Assembly: GCA_963971225.1 (NCBI GenBank)
Contig: OZ020269.1
Location: 80,204,450 to 80,268,449 of the forward strand
Direction of reading: 5' to 3'
From: Melieria omissa
Lineage: Eukaryota > Arthropoda > Insecta > Diptera > Ulidiidae
DNA length: 64,000 nt
This document shows, piece after piece, positions 13,162 through 24,094 of this stretch. The notes beneath the pieces were generated by a model. The model was not told the DNA's origin and did no database searches. It was given only the letters and a program-made list of their open reading frames with translations. The position numbers and the translations under genes are program-made. Numbering within the stretch: the first letter of the stretch is position 1; the number at the start of each line of letters is the position of its first letter.

Positions 13162-13503
13162 TTAGAAGCGAACCGATGCTTTCATTTTATCATATACATT
13201 TATAAAATATTTTACTAACCGATACGTTTTTTTCTTGTTTTTACTAATTTCACTCCCTGAAGTTTTTACATTTGCTCCACGCGTCTCAGCTCCGGGCACA
13301 CCTTCTGTGATTGGTCTCAGCAAGCGGGCTTCTTTAACTTGATCCTTTTTCTTCACTGTCGTCCGCAGACCACCGTAACGTACACCTTGTCGCGGGAGCC
13401 ATTGTACTGAATGTAAATAGTTAACTTTATTTCTTGTTGTTTTCACGTACGCAGTGTATCTCTGCAATGACCACTTTGCAAATGTGGTCAAAACTGCATT
13501 CAT
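13162..13503 (-). CDS. Candidate first exon, possible mitochondrial protein, function unknown
   Basis: The frame runs from an ATG at 13503 down to 13162, 113 codons, in AT-rich DNA. I do not recognise the family. The first 25 residues (MNAVLTTFAKWSLQRYTAYV and on) have Arg, Lys and hydroxyl residues, no acidic residue and could form an amphipathic helix, as mitochondrial presequences do. The middle is strongly basic (TTVKKKDQVKEARLLRP). The last part (KNKKKTYRLVKYF) looks less natural, and a GTATCG donor-like site at about 13227 suggests the true exon may end there and splice to an unseen exon at lower coordinates. No partner exon was found, so this could still be a chance frame. Confidence 0.3.
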   Translation of the reverse strand: MNAVLTTFAKWSLQRYTAYVKTTRNKVNYLHSVQWLPRQGVRYGGLRTTVKKKDQVKEARLLRPITEGVPGAETRGANVKTSGSEISKNKKKTYRLVKYFINVYDKMKASVRF

Positions 13504-14192
13504 TTCAATAAATATTTCTGAATTTCACGTTTTGTCGATATGTCAGTGTTGTGCTAGCATAGCTAACCCACAACACAAGCTATTTATTTCAATAAATGTA
13601 TTGCATGAAATATTACAATTTTAATCAAAAACTATCGTAGTTATGTATATTCATAAATACGAAATACCATGGATTATTTTAAATTATTTGCATTCATTAA
13701 TGCATTTTGTTTGCTATAAAAACGTGTGTTGAAAACCAAAAGCGCAACTGCCATAAATAAACGTATATACCATTTGTAAAAGAACATTAATTAAAAAATG
13801 TGCATACATTATTTCCAACACTATGACATGTGCAACTTTTAAGCGGGCAATGAACATTACAAGACACAACAAAAACAGTACACTGCAATGACATCAGTAC
13901 AAGCCTCTAACTATCTACAGAGAAAACTTCAACTGATTCATTTCTACTCCGAGTACGAGTACACATAAACACAATCAATCATTCACATTAGGATCGTAAT
14001 TAGTTATTTTTTTACCTTATATGGCAACGTAAACTTACAAGTTGGATAGTCCCGTCGAAAAAAATATAATTATATTACAGTGCAAAAAACAGTACATACA
14101 AAAAGTTTAGTTTGTTTAAGAAGATTAAAAAAGCAATTAGAGAATTTAACACAATTATTTAACGCTTCATATTTATGAACATGTTCAAGTCA

Positions 14193-14206
14193 AAGAACGT
14201 CTTATA
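14193..14206. repeat. SINE target-site duplication, distal copy
   Basis: AAGAACGTCTTATA here is repeated exactly at 16275-16288, directly outside the tRNA-like end of the SINE. A 14 bp direct repeat is in the usual range for LINE-mobilised insertions. Confidence 0.85.
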
Positions 14207-14618
14207 GATTAGGTTATGTTGTGGTGGCTGCCTCTGTATGAGACACACTTAGGCCTCTTAACCCTACGGTCCATAACCGGGTACCTGGGTAACAATTTGA
14301 ACTTTAAAGTGCTGCTGTTCCTATAATATTGAAGATATCAACATGAAACTCCAGATCATCAGACATTTCGGCTAAACTTAGAGACTAGAAAAAAGTTTAT
14401 CAAATTTGGTTAAATATATGAACCAAAAAATGAGTTTAATGTTTTTGCATACAGGGGTCCATGACCAGGGTACCCGGGTACCTTAGTGCAAATGTCCTTA
14501 TATTTCAAAGAAAAAACGTTTGTTTTATTTTTATTTTGTTTCATAATGTTTATTGATGTGTAAAATATGAAATGTAATTGTTTCTTAGTTGAATTATTTA
14601 TATTTTATTCATTTTAAC

Positions 14619-14930
14619 TTATTTATAATATTTGATGTCTAATGTTGAGTCATTGTTGAAACATGGAAAACATTTTGATATTGTTTTAGTATGTTGATCG
14701 CAAACTGGTTTCTTGCAAACGCTGTAGACTTTTCTCGTCTTTCTTCTCCTTTTATCTGGCAAAGAAGCGCACAAATAACAGCTTCCTGTTATTGCCTTCC
14801 TGCCATCAGTAGAAGCGGCCGTAGAAGTAGATGGCTGCTCGGTATAGGTTACTGTCTCCACTGGTCTTTCCAAAAAGCTCTCAATTGCTGTTTTGGATTG
14901 GTTACTCTTTCTTCTATTATTGGCGCACAC
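14619..14930 (-). pseudogene. piggyBac-type transposase, C-terminal Cys-rich fragment
   Basis: The frame encodes a basic linker, a Ser/Thr-rich stretch and a C-terminal Cys/His cluster: CYLC, then CKKPVCDQH and CFPC. This is the cross-brace zinc finger that piggyBac transposases use to bind terminal repeats. Just upstream (about 14930-15060), other frames show TRRKRVLRKLAEDLC and VSAFAA, which fit the helix before the finger, so a frameshift as well as the core deletion separates the two halves. The DNA-binding end may persist, but the enzyme cannot be active. Confidence 0.75.
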
Positions 14931-15067
14931 AAATCTTCAGCAAGTTTACGCAAAACGCGTTTTCTCCGTGTTGTTTGATATGGAACAGTTGTGGTATTCT
15001 CATAAAATATAGTTTATGCCGCGAAAGCACTAACATCGAGCATATTGTAGAAAAACGACAAACGGCA

Positions 15068-15535
15068 TCATAAGTTGAATTGGCGTTTTTGTTGGTATGA
15101 CGCACGATTATATCGACCATTTCTATTATAAAATAACTCTTGAAGCCTTGCATACCAGTCATACTTCATACTTTCCGTCATTCGTAATGGACCACTGCGA
15201 GTTCTACTGATGTGACTCCTTACAGGTGGTGTTGGTTGCCATTGAGTACCATCACGTGCAATCATACTTTCTGTTGTGCTTGATGTTGGTGCATTTTCTT
15301 CAACCATATCAGTTTCATTGTCACTTTCATCTTCAAATACATCTTGCTCAATTTGCATTGGCGTGTCAATAGCGGCTGGAATTTCGTTGTCATTGGCCCA
15401 GTCTTCACTCTCTGAGTCTTGCACTTCTCCAGTAAATACCTCTTCTTCTTCTTCAATTGGCACTAAAGCGTCGTCATTCTCAGTCATAGCATCAAGTAAA
15501 GACTCAATATATCTGCTTCTGGCTTCTTCACTCAA
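15068..15535 (-). pseudogene. piggyBac-type transposase, N-terminal fragment
   Basis: This 155-codon frame starts MSEEARSRYIESLLDAMTEN and is very acidic over residues 20-95, as piggyBac family N-termini are. It continues with GTQWQPTPPV and RTRSGPLRM, the kind of W..P...R...GP motif that precedes the catalytic domain. It then runs out into NRNGRYNRASYQQKRQFNL and a stop. A complete family member is usually near 550-600 residues, so most of the protein including all catalytic Asp residues is gone. The fragment begins close to the right end of the element, as expected. Confidence 0.8.
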
Positions 15536-16198
15536 ACGCAGATATTGTCTTTCAGTTAAAAATTATATTTTGCGGTTCATTTTTCTTCAACTTCACTGTT
15601 CAACTGTTCAACTTATAATGACGAAATCATTGAAATCTATTCTTTTTCTAGCGTAGCTGAATATTTGCTACCTAAAAACACAAACAATTCACAAGCAGGT
15701 ACCAAAAACAAGCAAAAAACCAAGCCTTATAAAACCAATTTCTGTTTACTTTTGTGTGCTTGTTAGGTACAAAATGCCTATAGAAACCAGTATTATCTTA
15801 CAAACATGAAATTTGTACAGTTCAGATGTAAAAACTAAGCGTTTCTAATAATCTGTGCAGATATATATTAATTTATTTGAATATAAACGAAAAAACTGCA
15901 CTAGGTACAGGGTACCCTAGTTATGGACTCCCGTTCATCCAGCTGGTTATGGACCGTAGGGTTAACGGGCCCGTTGTGATACCACAGATTCCACCCGTTT
16001 GAAATGCGTATGCAACACTGTTTTTTTTCAACATGTGATACAACACACATTTCAAACGGCGAATCCGAACGGCGATTGGCAGATTTTCGTTCACACTTGG
16101 AGGTTTTGCCATTGCCTGCCAAGAGCGCATTTGTGCGATTCTTTCAATTCTCATTCCCTTCATGTGGATACCGATAGAAGAGATGAGTGTTTTTTCCA

Positions 16199-16274
16199 GC
16201 CCAAGCCAGGAATCGAACCCGGGGCGCTCGGTATGAGAAGCCAGCGCGCTACCCGCTGAGCTATTGAGGCCGGC
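16199..16274 (-). promoter_or_regulatory. tRNA-like SINE head with Pol III A and B boxes
   Basis: On the minus strand the sequence begins GCCGGCCTCAATAGCTCAGC. It has an A box (TAGCTCAGCGG, complement of 16253-16263) and a perfect B box (GGTTCGATTCC, complement of 16209-16219). The T arm CCGGGTTCGATTCCTGG is partly paired. The anticodon-arm region contains TTCTCATA, which would allow a CAT loop, but the stem pairs poorly. It is therefore a SINE promoter rather than a functional tRNA gene; it also continues directly into the SINE body. Confidence 0.85.
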
Positions 16275-16589
16275 AAGAACGTCTTATAAAAATTAAAAAA
16301 GAATATACAGATTAACTCCAAAACAACTGAATTGTGTATTATTTTAAAAGCAAAGGGGGGTTTTGGGTCTCAAAAGCCCCCCATAGCTTATAAATATTCA
16401 ACATTTCCAATCACTATGCATGGTATGTACGTTGCCACATTAGCAAAAAGGTCTTTAAAAGAATAATAACCAATCGGTTTTTTCAAATAGTGCCGTTGAG
16501 GCTCAAAACTCAAAAATGCAAAGCGCTGCATGATCTAAATGCCTAGTAAATCTTTTAGATTATTGGCTCAGATGCCCCTCAGGATGACG

Positions 16590-16872
16590 GTATAAGCCCT
16601 TCGGGTAGCTCCTACGTCCTGAATAGCTGTTTTTCATCGGCATATCCATTTTTTTTGAAAATGAGGAAGTCGCATGGTGCCGTATGAGGTGAAAATGGAT
16701 GGTTGAAATTCGACTTTTAGTCACAAAATCAGTAACAAGTGTCGATCGATGAGATGGCTTCTTTCGATAGCCAACATGGTAGCGATAGCCATGGTCAACA
16801 TTTATATCTTGATAATCGTGTTTAAATCGCACGCCCCACTCATGAAATGATCATCACCAAAAACTTGGTTCA
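16590..16872 (-). pseudogene. mariner-type transposase relic (copy A)
   Basis: Translated in shifting minus-strand frames, the segment gives LVTDFVTKSRISTI, followed across a frameshift by HPF and APCDFLIF. These correspond to the end of the mariner catalytic domain (the region before and including the YSPDLAPCDFFLF signature). Near 16833-16872 a frame gives NQVFGDDHF, like the VYGD motif of mariner N-termini. Stops and frameshifts are frequent, so it is dead. The equivalent relic is present in copy B, so it was part of the element before the two copies spread. Confidence 0.6.
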
Positions 16873-17127
16873 TTAATTAAAATATTTCAGATAAATTTTT
16901 AACAATTTTAAAACAAAGTTATTATTGGCTGTTTGTTACATACATACTTTCACTGCAGACGCAATAACTTCGCTTTTAATGAACATAATTTCATGAAATC
17001 TTGACTCAACATCGGGAAAAATTTAAATTTCCAATGTACTAAGTCACATATACCACATAGTAGGTGACGTCATCATCAAATACCCTGTTTTAAAAGTTTA
17101 GTTTACTTTAAAAAGCACATCATACTT

Positions 17128-17222
17128 AGGTTAGGTTAAAGAAGGGGAGTGTGTGAGGAATTTGCACTTCCACTCGGAGGCCATGTTGAGGCCATGTTGA
17201 GCCCATTGTGATTCCCTTAATT
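17128..17222 (-). repeat. SINE tail fragment
   Basis: It starts with AGGTTAGGTTA and continues through CACTCGGAGGCCATGTTG to GCCCATTGTGATTCCC, matching the 3' ends at 9795-9908 and 14207-14261/15966-15985. Part of it (GAGGCCATGTT) is duplicated in tandem. It lies inside the hAT-ended element copy A and is absent at the equivalent place in copy B, so it arrived later. Confidence 0.6.
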
Positions 17223-17289
17223 TGAGAAAAATCATATTTTAAACCCCCGCTCATGACAAAGTTGTGGCTACGCCCCTTTTTGGCATTAT

Positions 17290-20200
17290 ATTAGACAATA
17301 TTAACTCGTTGTAACATTGTTATGAGTTCTTTTGATGATTTTTTGCCTTACTAAAAACCTCATTTAAGTATTAATTTAATTTGCGTTTCTCTCTCTCTCA
17401 ATTAACATTATTTTGAGCAAAAAACGGTCTAATCGGTGTTATATCGGCTTAAAAGTTAGCAACAAATTTTTTTTCACAATCCTCCATAAGAAACACCGTT
17501 CTTTATGTCAAATAATTCCTTACTGCAGTAAAATATACCTATTGCTTATGACATCGCGGCGTTTCAGACTAAAATCGTAGTAGTCAAAAAAGTCCAGTCG
17601 AATTCCTGGCAGCCCGCAATTAAGTTCCCGAATACGTACACTCATGTTTTAAACAAATAAATTTATCGAACTGGTTTCCGCTTTAAATGGTGAACCGAAT
17701 ACACACACATCGCCCACATTCGCACAAACATTTTGCATAGATGTATGAATGTCGTTTCGTGTGTATATAGTAACACAATTTTCTTTAATTGTTTCTGCGT
17801 GAAACTGTTGCCGTTGCGTTATTGTTGTCATCATTTAATTTGCCTAATGGAATACCGTGGTTGTTGGGTTTTTCCCCTCTTTTTGATATTGATTTCCTTT
17901 TTGCGCACTGACGGCGAAATCTGATTTACATTTAATCAAATCAATGCTTTTTTTCTGCTGTGCGAAAAACAACACGAGTTATAAAAAAGCAATAGAACAG
18001 TGTTCACTTGTCCCACCTGCCGGCTGAAAGTGATCAAACCGGCCGCCAGCCTTTTAAGTGCATTCGCGATGCAAGTCGTCAGTGCGAACCATAAACATTT
18101 ACAACCCGAAAACGAGCGATACGCTTGAAAAGCATTGCGCTGCAGTTGAGTAGAAGTAAAAATCTGAAATTCATGTAAAACGGCGAGTAATTTGCATTGC
18201 GGCCGTTTATGGCACAAAGCGAAAAAGACTGTTTCAATTTGAAATTGAATTATGACACTGAAAATTTTACCCAATAATTGAAACGACTTTATGCTAAATT
18301 TAAAGCATGAAGTTTCGCAAATCGAGCTTGAAATATTGTTATAAATATATTTTAAATAATTCAGCACCCGCACTGTGGAAAGTTTCATCATATCGGAGGT
18401 AGGAGTCGGAAGTAATATAGCCCCTCCCATTCCAATACGGTGCTTATTCATAGCTTGTCACATATGTCTCCTTTCATACGTCACTCAAGAGTTTGCTTTT
18501 GTTAGTTTATTTGAATAAAACAACAAAGTTTAATGACAGATAAAAAAAGGTTTTGTGTTTAAAACTTTACAAGAAGTGATTTAAAAAATAAACTTTGTAC
18601 TTATGCGTTGCATTTGTCTATCAAATGTTTGTGCAATTTACCTGAAAGAAACAGCTAACGTCCAAAGTACAAAAGATACACAAATTCTGTCAAACGATGG
18701 CGAGCTCTGTCTACAAAAAATGTCCAGGCGAGTGCTGCTCGTCTGTGTTCACCGCATATGCGAATGCATGCGACTCGCCAAGTTTGCGAAGATTTTGTCG
18801 TAAGCACAGAATTTATTATGGCACCCTTCATGCGCCTCTCCAATCGGGAATCTATGTGAACTGAACGAGCAGCGAAAAGTAATTTTAATTGCAATTTAAC
18901 ATGTCAGAACAATTTAATTTTAAAATCGCAGAAATACTGCACGCCCCCCGCCGAAGTATGTACATATGTCTGGATGGCACCGGCGATGTTTGCGCTGCGC
19001 GTTGTCTGTCCCAACTGAATCCGTTTGCCAAATTCCGCTCCCTAATTACCGGAGATTGCAGCAGCACAATATTAATGCGCGTTCTTTTTCAATGAACATC
19101 GTCCACAGCAACAACAACAACAAGTGGCAGTAGCCACTTAAATGACTGCCGCCGTGACGCTCCCGCTCGCCGCTGTTGTCCGCATACGTACTTAATTATT
19201 GCCCAACCCGGACGCGGGCATACGCCAAACTCAAGAGCGACTGCGACTGCGAGGCGGGAAGGAAGCACAGCGGCGCGCAAAAATCCAAAGAAAATGTATG
19301 TAACTATTTTTTGTTTTTATTGCACTCATTTCGACAAAGAAAAATCGCTTCAGATAAGTGGTTGTTAGAATAACAACGCTGCCCAAGCAGGCGACTTCCA
19401 CTGCAACTACAGCAGCAACAATAGCTGTAAATAGTGGCGGCCGCAGCAGCATCAGCAAGCACATAAGTACGCCATTTTTAAAATGGCTGCTAAAACAGCA
19501 AACATATTGCTAACGATGCTACTAAAATAAAACTGAACCTTAGCGCGCGTCGTACTTGCCGTGCCGCTGCCTGCCACGCGCCTCCTCACAAAGAGCTGCT
19601 CTCACTACGGCCAGAGTGTCCTTTCGGTGCTGCCTCTGCTTCTTGGGATCAGAGCCGTTGCAGCTATGGCGCGTTGTTGTTATTGCTGTTGTACTTGTAA
19701 AGACCACATTGTAATTCCCACTCACCACAAACCTATGTACACAAGTATGTATGTATGCACGTACACATGTGTGTCAGTGTGTCTTTCGGTCGAGTTTGTT
19801 GCTCATATCCTTGTTCTCATTGCCACACATACCACAAATGTATGAAGTGTAGTGTGTAAGCATGTGCGTTTGTGTGTGTGTAGCGTGTGTGTTTTGTGCC
19901 CTTTGCTCGCGCATAGTGTGCAACCTTTCAGCTGAAGACATTTCTGTAATTATCCAATTACAATGGCAGTGCAAATACTCCATTTCTTTTTCTTCAAAGG
20001 ATTTCATTTTTCCCCCGAACCACCCCCGCCCTCTCCGCACCAACCAACAACCGTGCAGACTGCTCGACATTTCGCGAGTTTATTTTTTTTAAGTTTAGCA
20101 GCTGAAGTGCTTTTCACTCCGCTACTTTCGTTTCACTCCCCGCTGGACGAAGCAAGGCTTAGCAAGCACCTTTTTTCTTCTATCGCTTCGTCCTGCTTTG

Positions 20201-22999
20201 AAGTGTTTGCTCGAGTAGATTTCCATGGACGTCGCAAGTCCTTTGAAGTTCTCTTCTCCGTTTCACTCTGTGCGCCATTCTGACGGCCGCCTGCGCTCAA
20301 AGTTTCACGAGTGCAATAATTGTTCGTTTCAAAATAGAAACAGCCCGTTAAACATTGAAGCACACCAGCGACTGAAAAACGATGTGTAGACGACTTATTG
20401 CCAACGCCATGGCTGCTAATACAGAAATTTATTTGTTCTCAAACTTAAATTCAAATTATTGTATTGTGTTCCAATTTTGTATCACAACTTCTGTGGTCTG
20501 ATCTGGCAACCAATCTGCGTTAAGCTTCACATGGTCTGTAATTTCAATCTATAAATATTGGCGGTCATTGTTGACGCGCTGGGCGCAAAAAATTCAGTTC
20601 AATAGGTACTTTCGCGCCTATTGCACTGATCTCACCAGGTCTCACGCCATAGTAACAATCCGCAGACTTCTTTCCTGTCTCGTATTTCAGCGAACACAAA
20701 CTATAACCAAAGAATATAGTACATGTTTCATACTTTTTGCTATAACTTAATGTCATATTTCAAAGAAATTGTGGGACCAATAAATTGTTTGCATTACAAA
20801 GTATCGAGATATTTTCTTTCGCCTTATCAAAATGCAAACGATTTTTTGGTTATATGTAGTTAAAATTCACTTTTCAATTGCATGTCGAATTAAGGTATTG
20901 AGCCGGCGATTGCCTACTTTCGAATTACGAAAAGCCAGCCTTGGTTCATACGTGAAAATCACATTCAAATTCGACCAAAGTATTTAAGTTAGTATTTGAA
21001 TCCATTCAATAGAGATAAACACGTAGTCAAGAGCATACGAAATATTTACTGTTCTTTAGGTTTCGAGATCCGACTATAATAATAATAATGGCACTTGAGT
21101 TCGGCTACTTGCGGCCCGCCCATTTTGAGCTTCGACAACAAGTCAGTGTTGGTTTGGATGATGGTTGCGGATATTGGGAAATTACCCCCGAAATTCGAAA
21201 AGCCATGGGCCATGGTGCGATCGTGCACCAATTTTTGTTGTTCCCTTACTTTCTAATTTTTAATCCAGAACACTAAACACTGGGCCTACTTAATGCTCAA
21301 ATACAACAAAGCTATTATTTTAGCCTTTAAATTTGGTTTGCAATCATTGCTCTTAAATTGTCGACAAATAATGGCGCAAACCTGCACTGGTGCATCTGTT
21401 GTCTGTCAAAAAATTACCAGGAATTGTAAGGTAACATGCACAATAATCATTTATCACCAATATTAACTTTGTCGTTAATATTGTTGCGTTTTTTTCAGTC
21501 TTCGAAGCACTCCAAGATCCATGTTGCACCAATCCATTATTATCTTAACAAGTAATAACAAGCACTACTAACTTTTAAGCGGCTGCGATATTATTTCTTC
21601 GCTCAGAACAAAATTCGCACCATACAGCATCTAAAATTAAATGTTAAATTAGCTAAAAATTGTGTTGCCCTGCTGCAGTGAACTGATTCTATCTGCGTGC
21701 AGTGCTACGAAGTTAAGCAACAAATAGGTGTTTAATAAAAATCGTTTAAAACCTTTTAAATCACAAAATTCCGGCTCTTTTTTCACCGACTGCATGTGTG
21801 CACATTCGCAGAAACATTCGAGCAGCGAGTAATGCGCAACTTGCGTAAATAAATAAAATTTCCGAGTTACCAACAGCTAAATGTTGTATTTAATGCGCTC
21901 TTCCCTTTCGCTGTCGGAATAAATTTCTGTGGTCGATTGCAAACACGCAAAACGAGAAGCATGGAATTTTAACGCAAACACTGAAAATTCTTTCACGCGC
22001 ATTTCCGAAATACAAATTTGCAAACCCCGCTGCACTTGCTTTCTTCGACAGCATTCTTCGAAACCCTACTTCGAAGCCAATGTGTTAGCCGCCGTCTGAC
22101 TGCAACATGGTCAATGGCAATCGGACTCTACAATATTTACCCGCATCTACTCACCGGCATAGTGGATTGCCGATGCACAATAATTTTTGCGGGTGTAGCG
22201 TGCAGCCATTAGCGGCCGACATTCGACAGCCCACCAACTAATTATGAAACAATTCTCGTTACTGTACACGCTGTACGCGTGTTAAACGGGACTGCGACGT
22301 GTGTTGCAGCGCAGGCCACCATTTGCAGTTGATTTAATGAAATTCTAGTCCAAAATAATGCGGCCAATGCATTCTGCACGTCCGCCGCAATCATGCTGCG
22401 ACTTGTACGAGTGCACATATCTACACACATATCTACAAATGCATGCACGTCGAGAGCTCGCGTGATACCAGTTATTTGCAGGCACTCATGGGGGCAAATC
22501 GATGCTGGTCGCAAGTCATTTCCACAGCGAAATAATCGCAAAATATCTGCTTGCATCCGTTTGGTGGACACTCGCCGCTGCGCCGATGACAGCGCAGCGC
22601 CGCTGTCGAAATGTTGCTGCAACGGTCTTTTTTCTAATTAACAATTTTGTGGCCATATCCGCGGGGCCCATAATTCAGCCAAATGAGAAATTTATTATGC
22701 AAATTGCTTATTAACTTTATGGCTTTCAGGCGGCCATTGTTGGTGCGTGTCGATGTGATCGTCAGCGCGGCCGCCGTTGCTGCACATATTTTCAACCCAG
22801 TACGTACTATACTTACCACTTACATACGCACACCGATGAATGTACTGTAGCCAAATTCTGATGCAATCGTAAAATGAAATCACATGACAAACCATAAAAT
22901 TGCCGCTAACGAGCTCAGTTAAACACAAATGAAGCAATAAGTACCGTTTTGAAAGTCCGGCATTCGACACGTACCCGTTTAACAGTTCATCCTGTTCGA
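17290..22999. other. Non-coding stretch
   Basis: Mostly AT-rich with GC-richer islands at 18940-19640, 20090-20300 and 22030-22780. GT/AC and GTAT microsatellite patches lie around 19740-19880. The longest frame (17936-18451, minus, 171 codons) lacks a domain and its length is within chance expectation for 64 kb. Nothing else recognised. Confidence 0.5.
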
Positions 23000-23002
23000 T
23001 AA

Positions 23003-24091
23003 CACTGCACAACAGCATGTCTGTTGCATGGAGTTTTTTACATGAATCTGAATCATTTTTCGACGCTGATTTCAAAGCCATACTCCGTTTTTATGTAACA
23101 GCTCTAGTTTTTGCAAAAAATGGGCGTGTCACTTTTTCGAATTTTCCTTGGCTTTTTTTTCGTTTTCGACTGTAATTTCTGAACCAATAATCCTATCAAC
23201 ATGTTTTATATATCGTTGCACTTACAACATTTCACGACATATTTTCTGATATTAATTAATTGTATACGTTCTAAATTGGCGTTGTAATAAGGTTTCAAAG
23301 TAGGAAAATATTGAATTTTAAGGCGTTTTTTCTGATGGCGAAAATTGTACAGACGTTTCATAAATCAAGTTACGAAGTATATGAATATCTTAAGAAGAAA
23401 CATCAAGCAATACAACACAGCCAAATTATTTGGATGAATACACATTCGCATCGAAATAATAACAAAAATGTACCATAGTCAACTTCATACTTTTTCCTTA
23501 AAAAATTAGGAGCCTCAAAATATGCTCTTTTATATGTTTCAAAAAAATAAAAACTTTGCATATTTTTAGGCCCCTAATTTTTTAAGGAAAAAGTATGAAG
23601 TTGACTATGGTACATTTTTGTTATTATTTCGATGCGAATATGTATGCCGCCAAATAATTTGGCTGTGTTGTATTGTTTGATGTGTCGACTTTCATTATAC
23701 ACCTTACTCGTTAATTGATTAACAAAAAATGTGCATGTTTTTGACCATCAAAGAAAACGCCTTAAAAGTCCATATTTTCTGACTTTGAGGTCCAATTACC
23801 GCGGCATTTTAAAACTCATAAACATAAGTTGCATCGGAAAGGAAGCCGTGTGGTGTTGTTACTGCAATAAGGTAAAAATCATGTCAGTCGGGTTTTTGGT
23901 TTAGCAATTACGATCAAAAATATGGAACAAGTAGAGGAAAAACTGAAAAAATTACACGGTACCTATATCTCAATAACTAGAGCTGCTAGAAAAAATCTGA
24001 GGATAGATTCGAAATCAGCGCACCCGAATTAGTAAGAAACAGTAGAAAAAATCCATGCAACAGAGAAAAAGTGTTTTTTTGTTGTGCTGTG
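23003..24091. mobile_element. Foldback DNA transposon, 1.09 kb, TAA target duplication
   Basis: The ends are CACTGCACAACA and TGTTGTGCTGTG, flanked by TAA at 23000-23002 and 24092-24094. Paired inner blocks run through the whole length: TGTTGCATGGA../..TCCATGCAACA, CGCTGATTTC../..GAAATCAGCG, CAGCTCTAG../..CTAGAGCTG and AAGGCGTTTT../..AAAACGCCTT. The centre is a strong hairpin at 23400-23690 with arms of over 100 bp (GTACCATAGTCAACTTCATA and complement) around a ~55 bp loop. It has no coding capacity. It shares end type and target with the element at 6783-7438. Confidence 0.85.
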
Positions 24092-24094
24092 TAA

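Larger units (their letters stand above)
14262..15961 (-). mobile_element. piggyBac-family transposon, 1.7 kb, internally deleted
   Basis: The element lies exactly between two TTAA sites (14258-14261 and 15962-15965). It has 17 bp perfect terminal inverted repeats, CCCTACGGTCCATAACC and its complement. Subterminal motifs of the type GGTCCATGACC and GGGTACC recur at 14452-14483 and 15908-15930. On the minus strand it encodes the N-terminal part and the Cys-rich C-terminus of a piggyBac-type transposase, but the catalytic DDD core is missing. It should therefore depend on another copy for movement. Its target is the SINE that surrounds it, so it is younger than that SINE. Confidence 0.92.
14207..16274 (-). 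mobile_element. tRNA-derived SINE (about 364 bp) split by a piggyBac-family insertion
   Basis: Read on the minus strand, the element starts at 16274 with a 76 nt tRNA-like head containing Pol III A and B boxes. A ~230 bp body follows, with a hairpin-like pair (CATTTCAAACGG / CCGTTTGAAATG). It ends at 14207 in an AACCT-type tail. Exact 14 bp duplications flank it (14193-14206 and 16275-16288). A 1.7 kb TTAA element (14262-15961) sits inside near the tail. Without that insert and one TTAA, the SINE is about 360 bp. The tail resembles those at 9795-9908 and 17128-17222, and the body resembles 55815-56630, so this is a family with several members here. I do not know its published name. Confidence 0.85.
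16351..17276. mobile_element. hAT-ended element with mariner remains, copy A
   Basis: This segment aligns with both ends and much of the interior of the larger element at 48590-52574. Shared landmarks are AAGGGGGGTTT near the left end, CAATCACTATGCAT, TTAGCAAAAAGGTCTTT, GCAATAACTTCGCTTT, and GTGGCTACGCCCCT at the right end. The left terminal CAGGGGCGTAGCC is lost. Minus-strand remnants of a mariner transposase lie inside (16590-16872). It also carries a SINE-tail fragment at 17128-17222. This copy preserves the uninterrupted version of a site that was hit by a TTAA element in copy B. Confidence 0.8.

Noticed and set aside
15901..16259. Protein-coding frames around the right end of the piggyBac-family element
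   Set aside because: They span the transposon end, the TTAA and the SINE tRNA-like head, so they are shadows of these elements.
16199..16274. Functional tRNA gene
   Set aside because: The anticodon stem pairs poorly, the sequence runs straight into a repeated body and tail, and target duplications flank the whole unit; it is a SINE head.
17936..18451. 171-codon minus-strand frame that might be a receptor-like protein
   Set aside because: One or two frames of this length are expected by chance in 64 kb; no transmembrane pattern or family motif is convincing.
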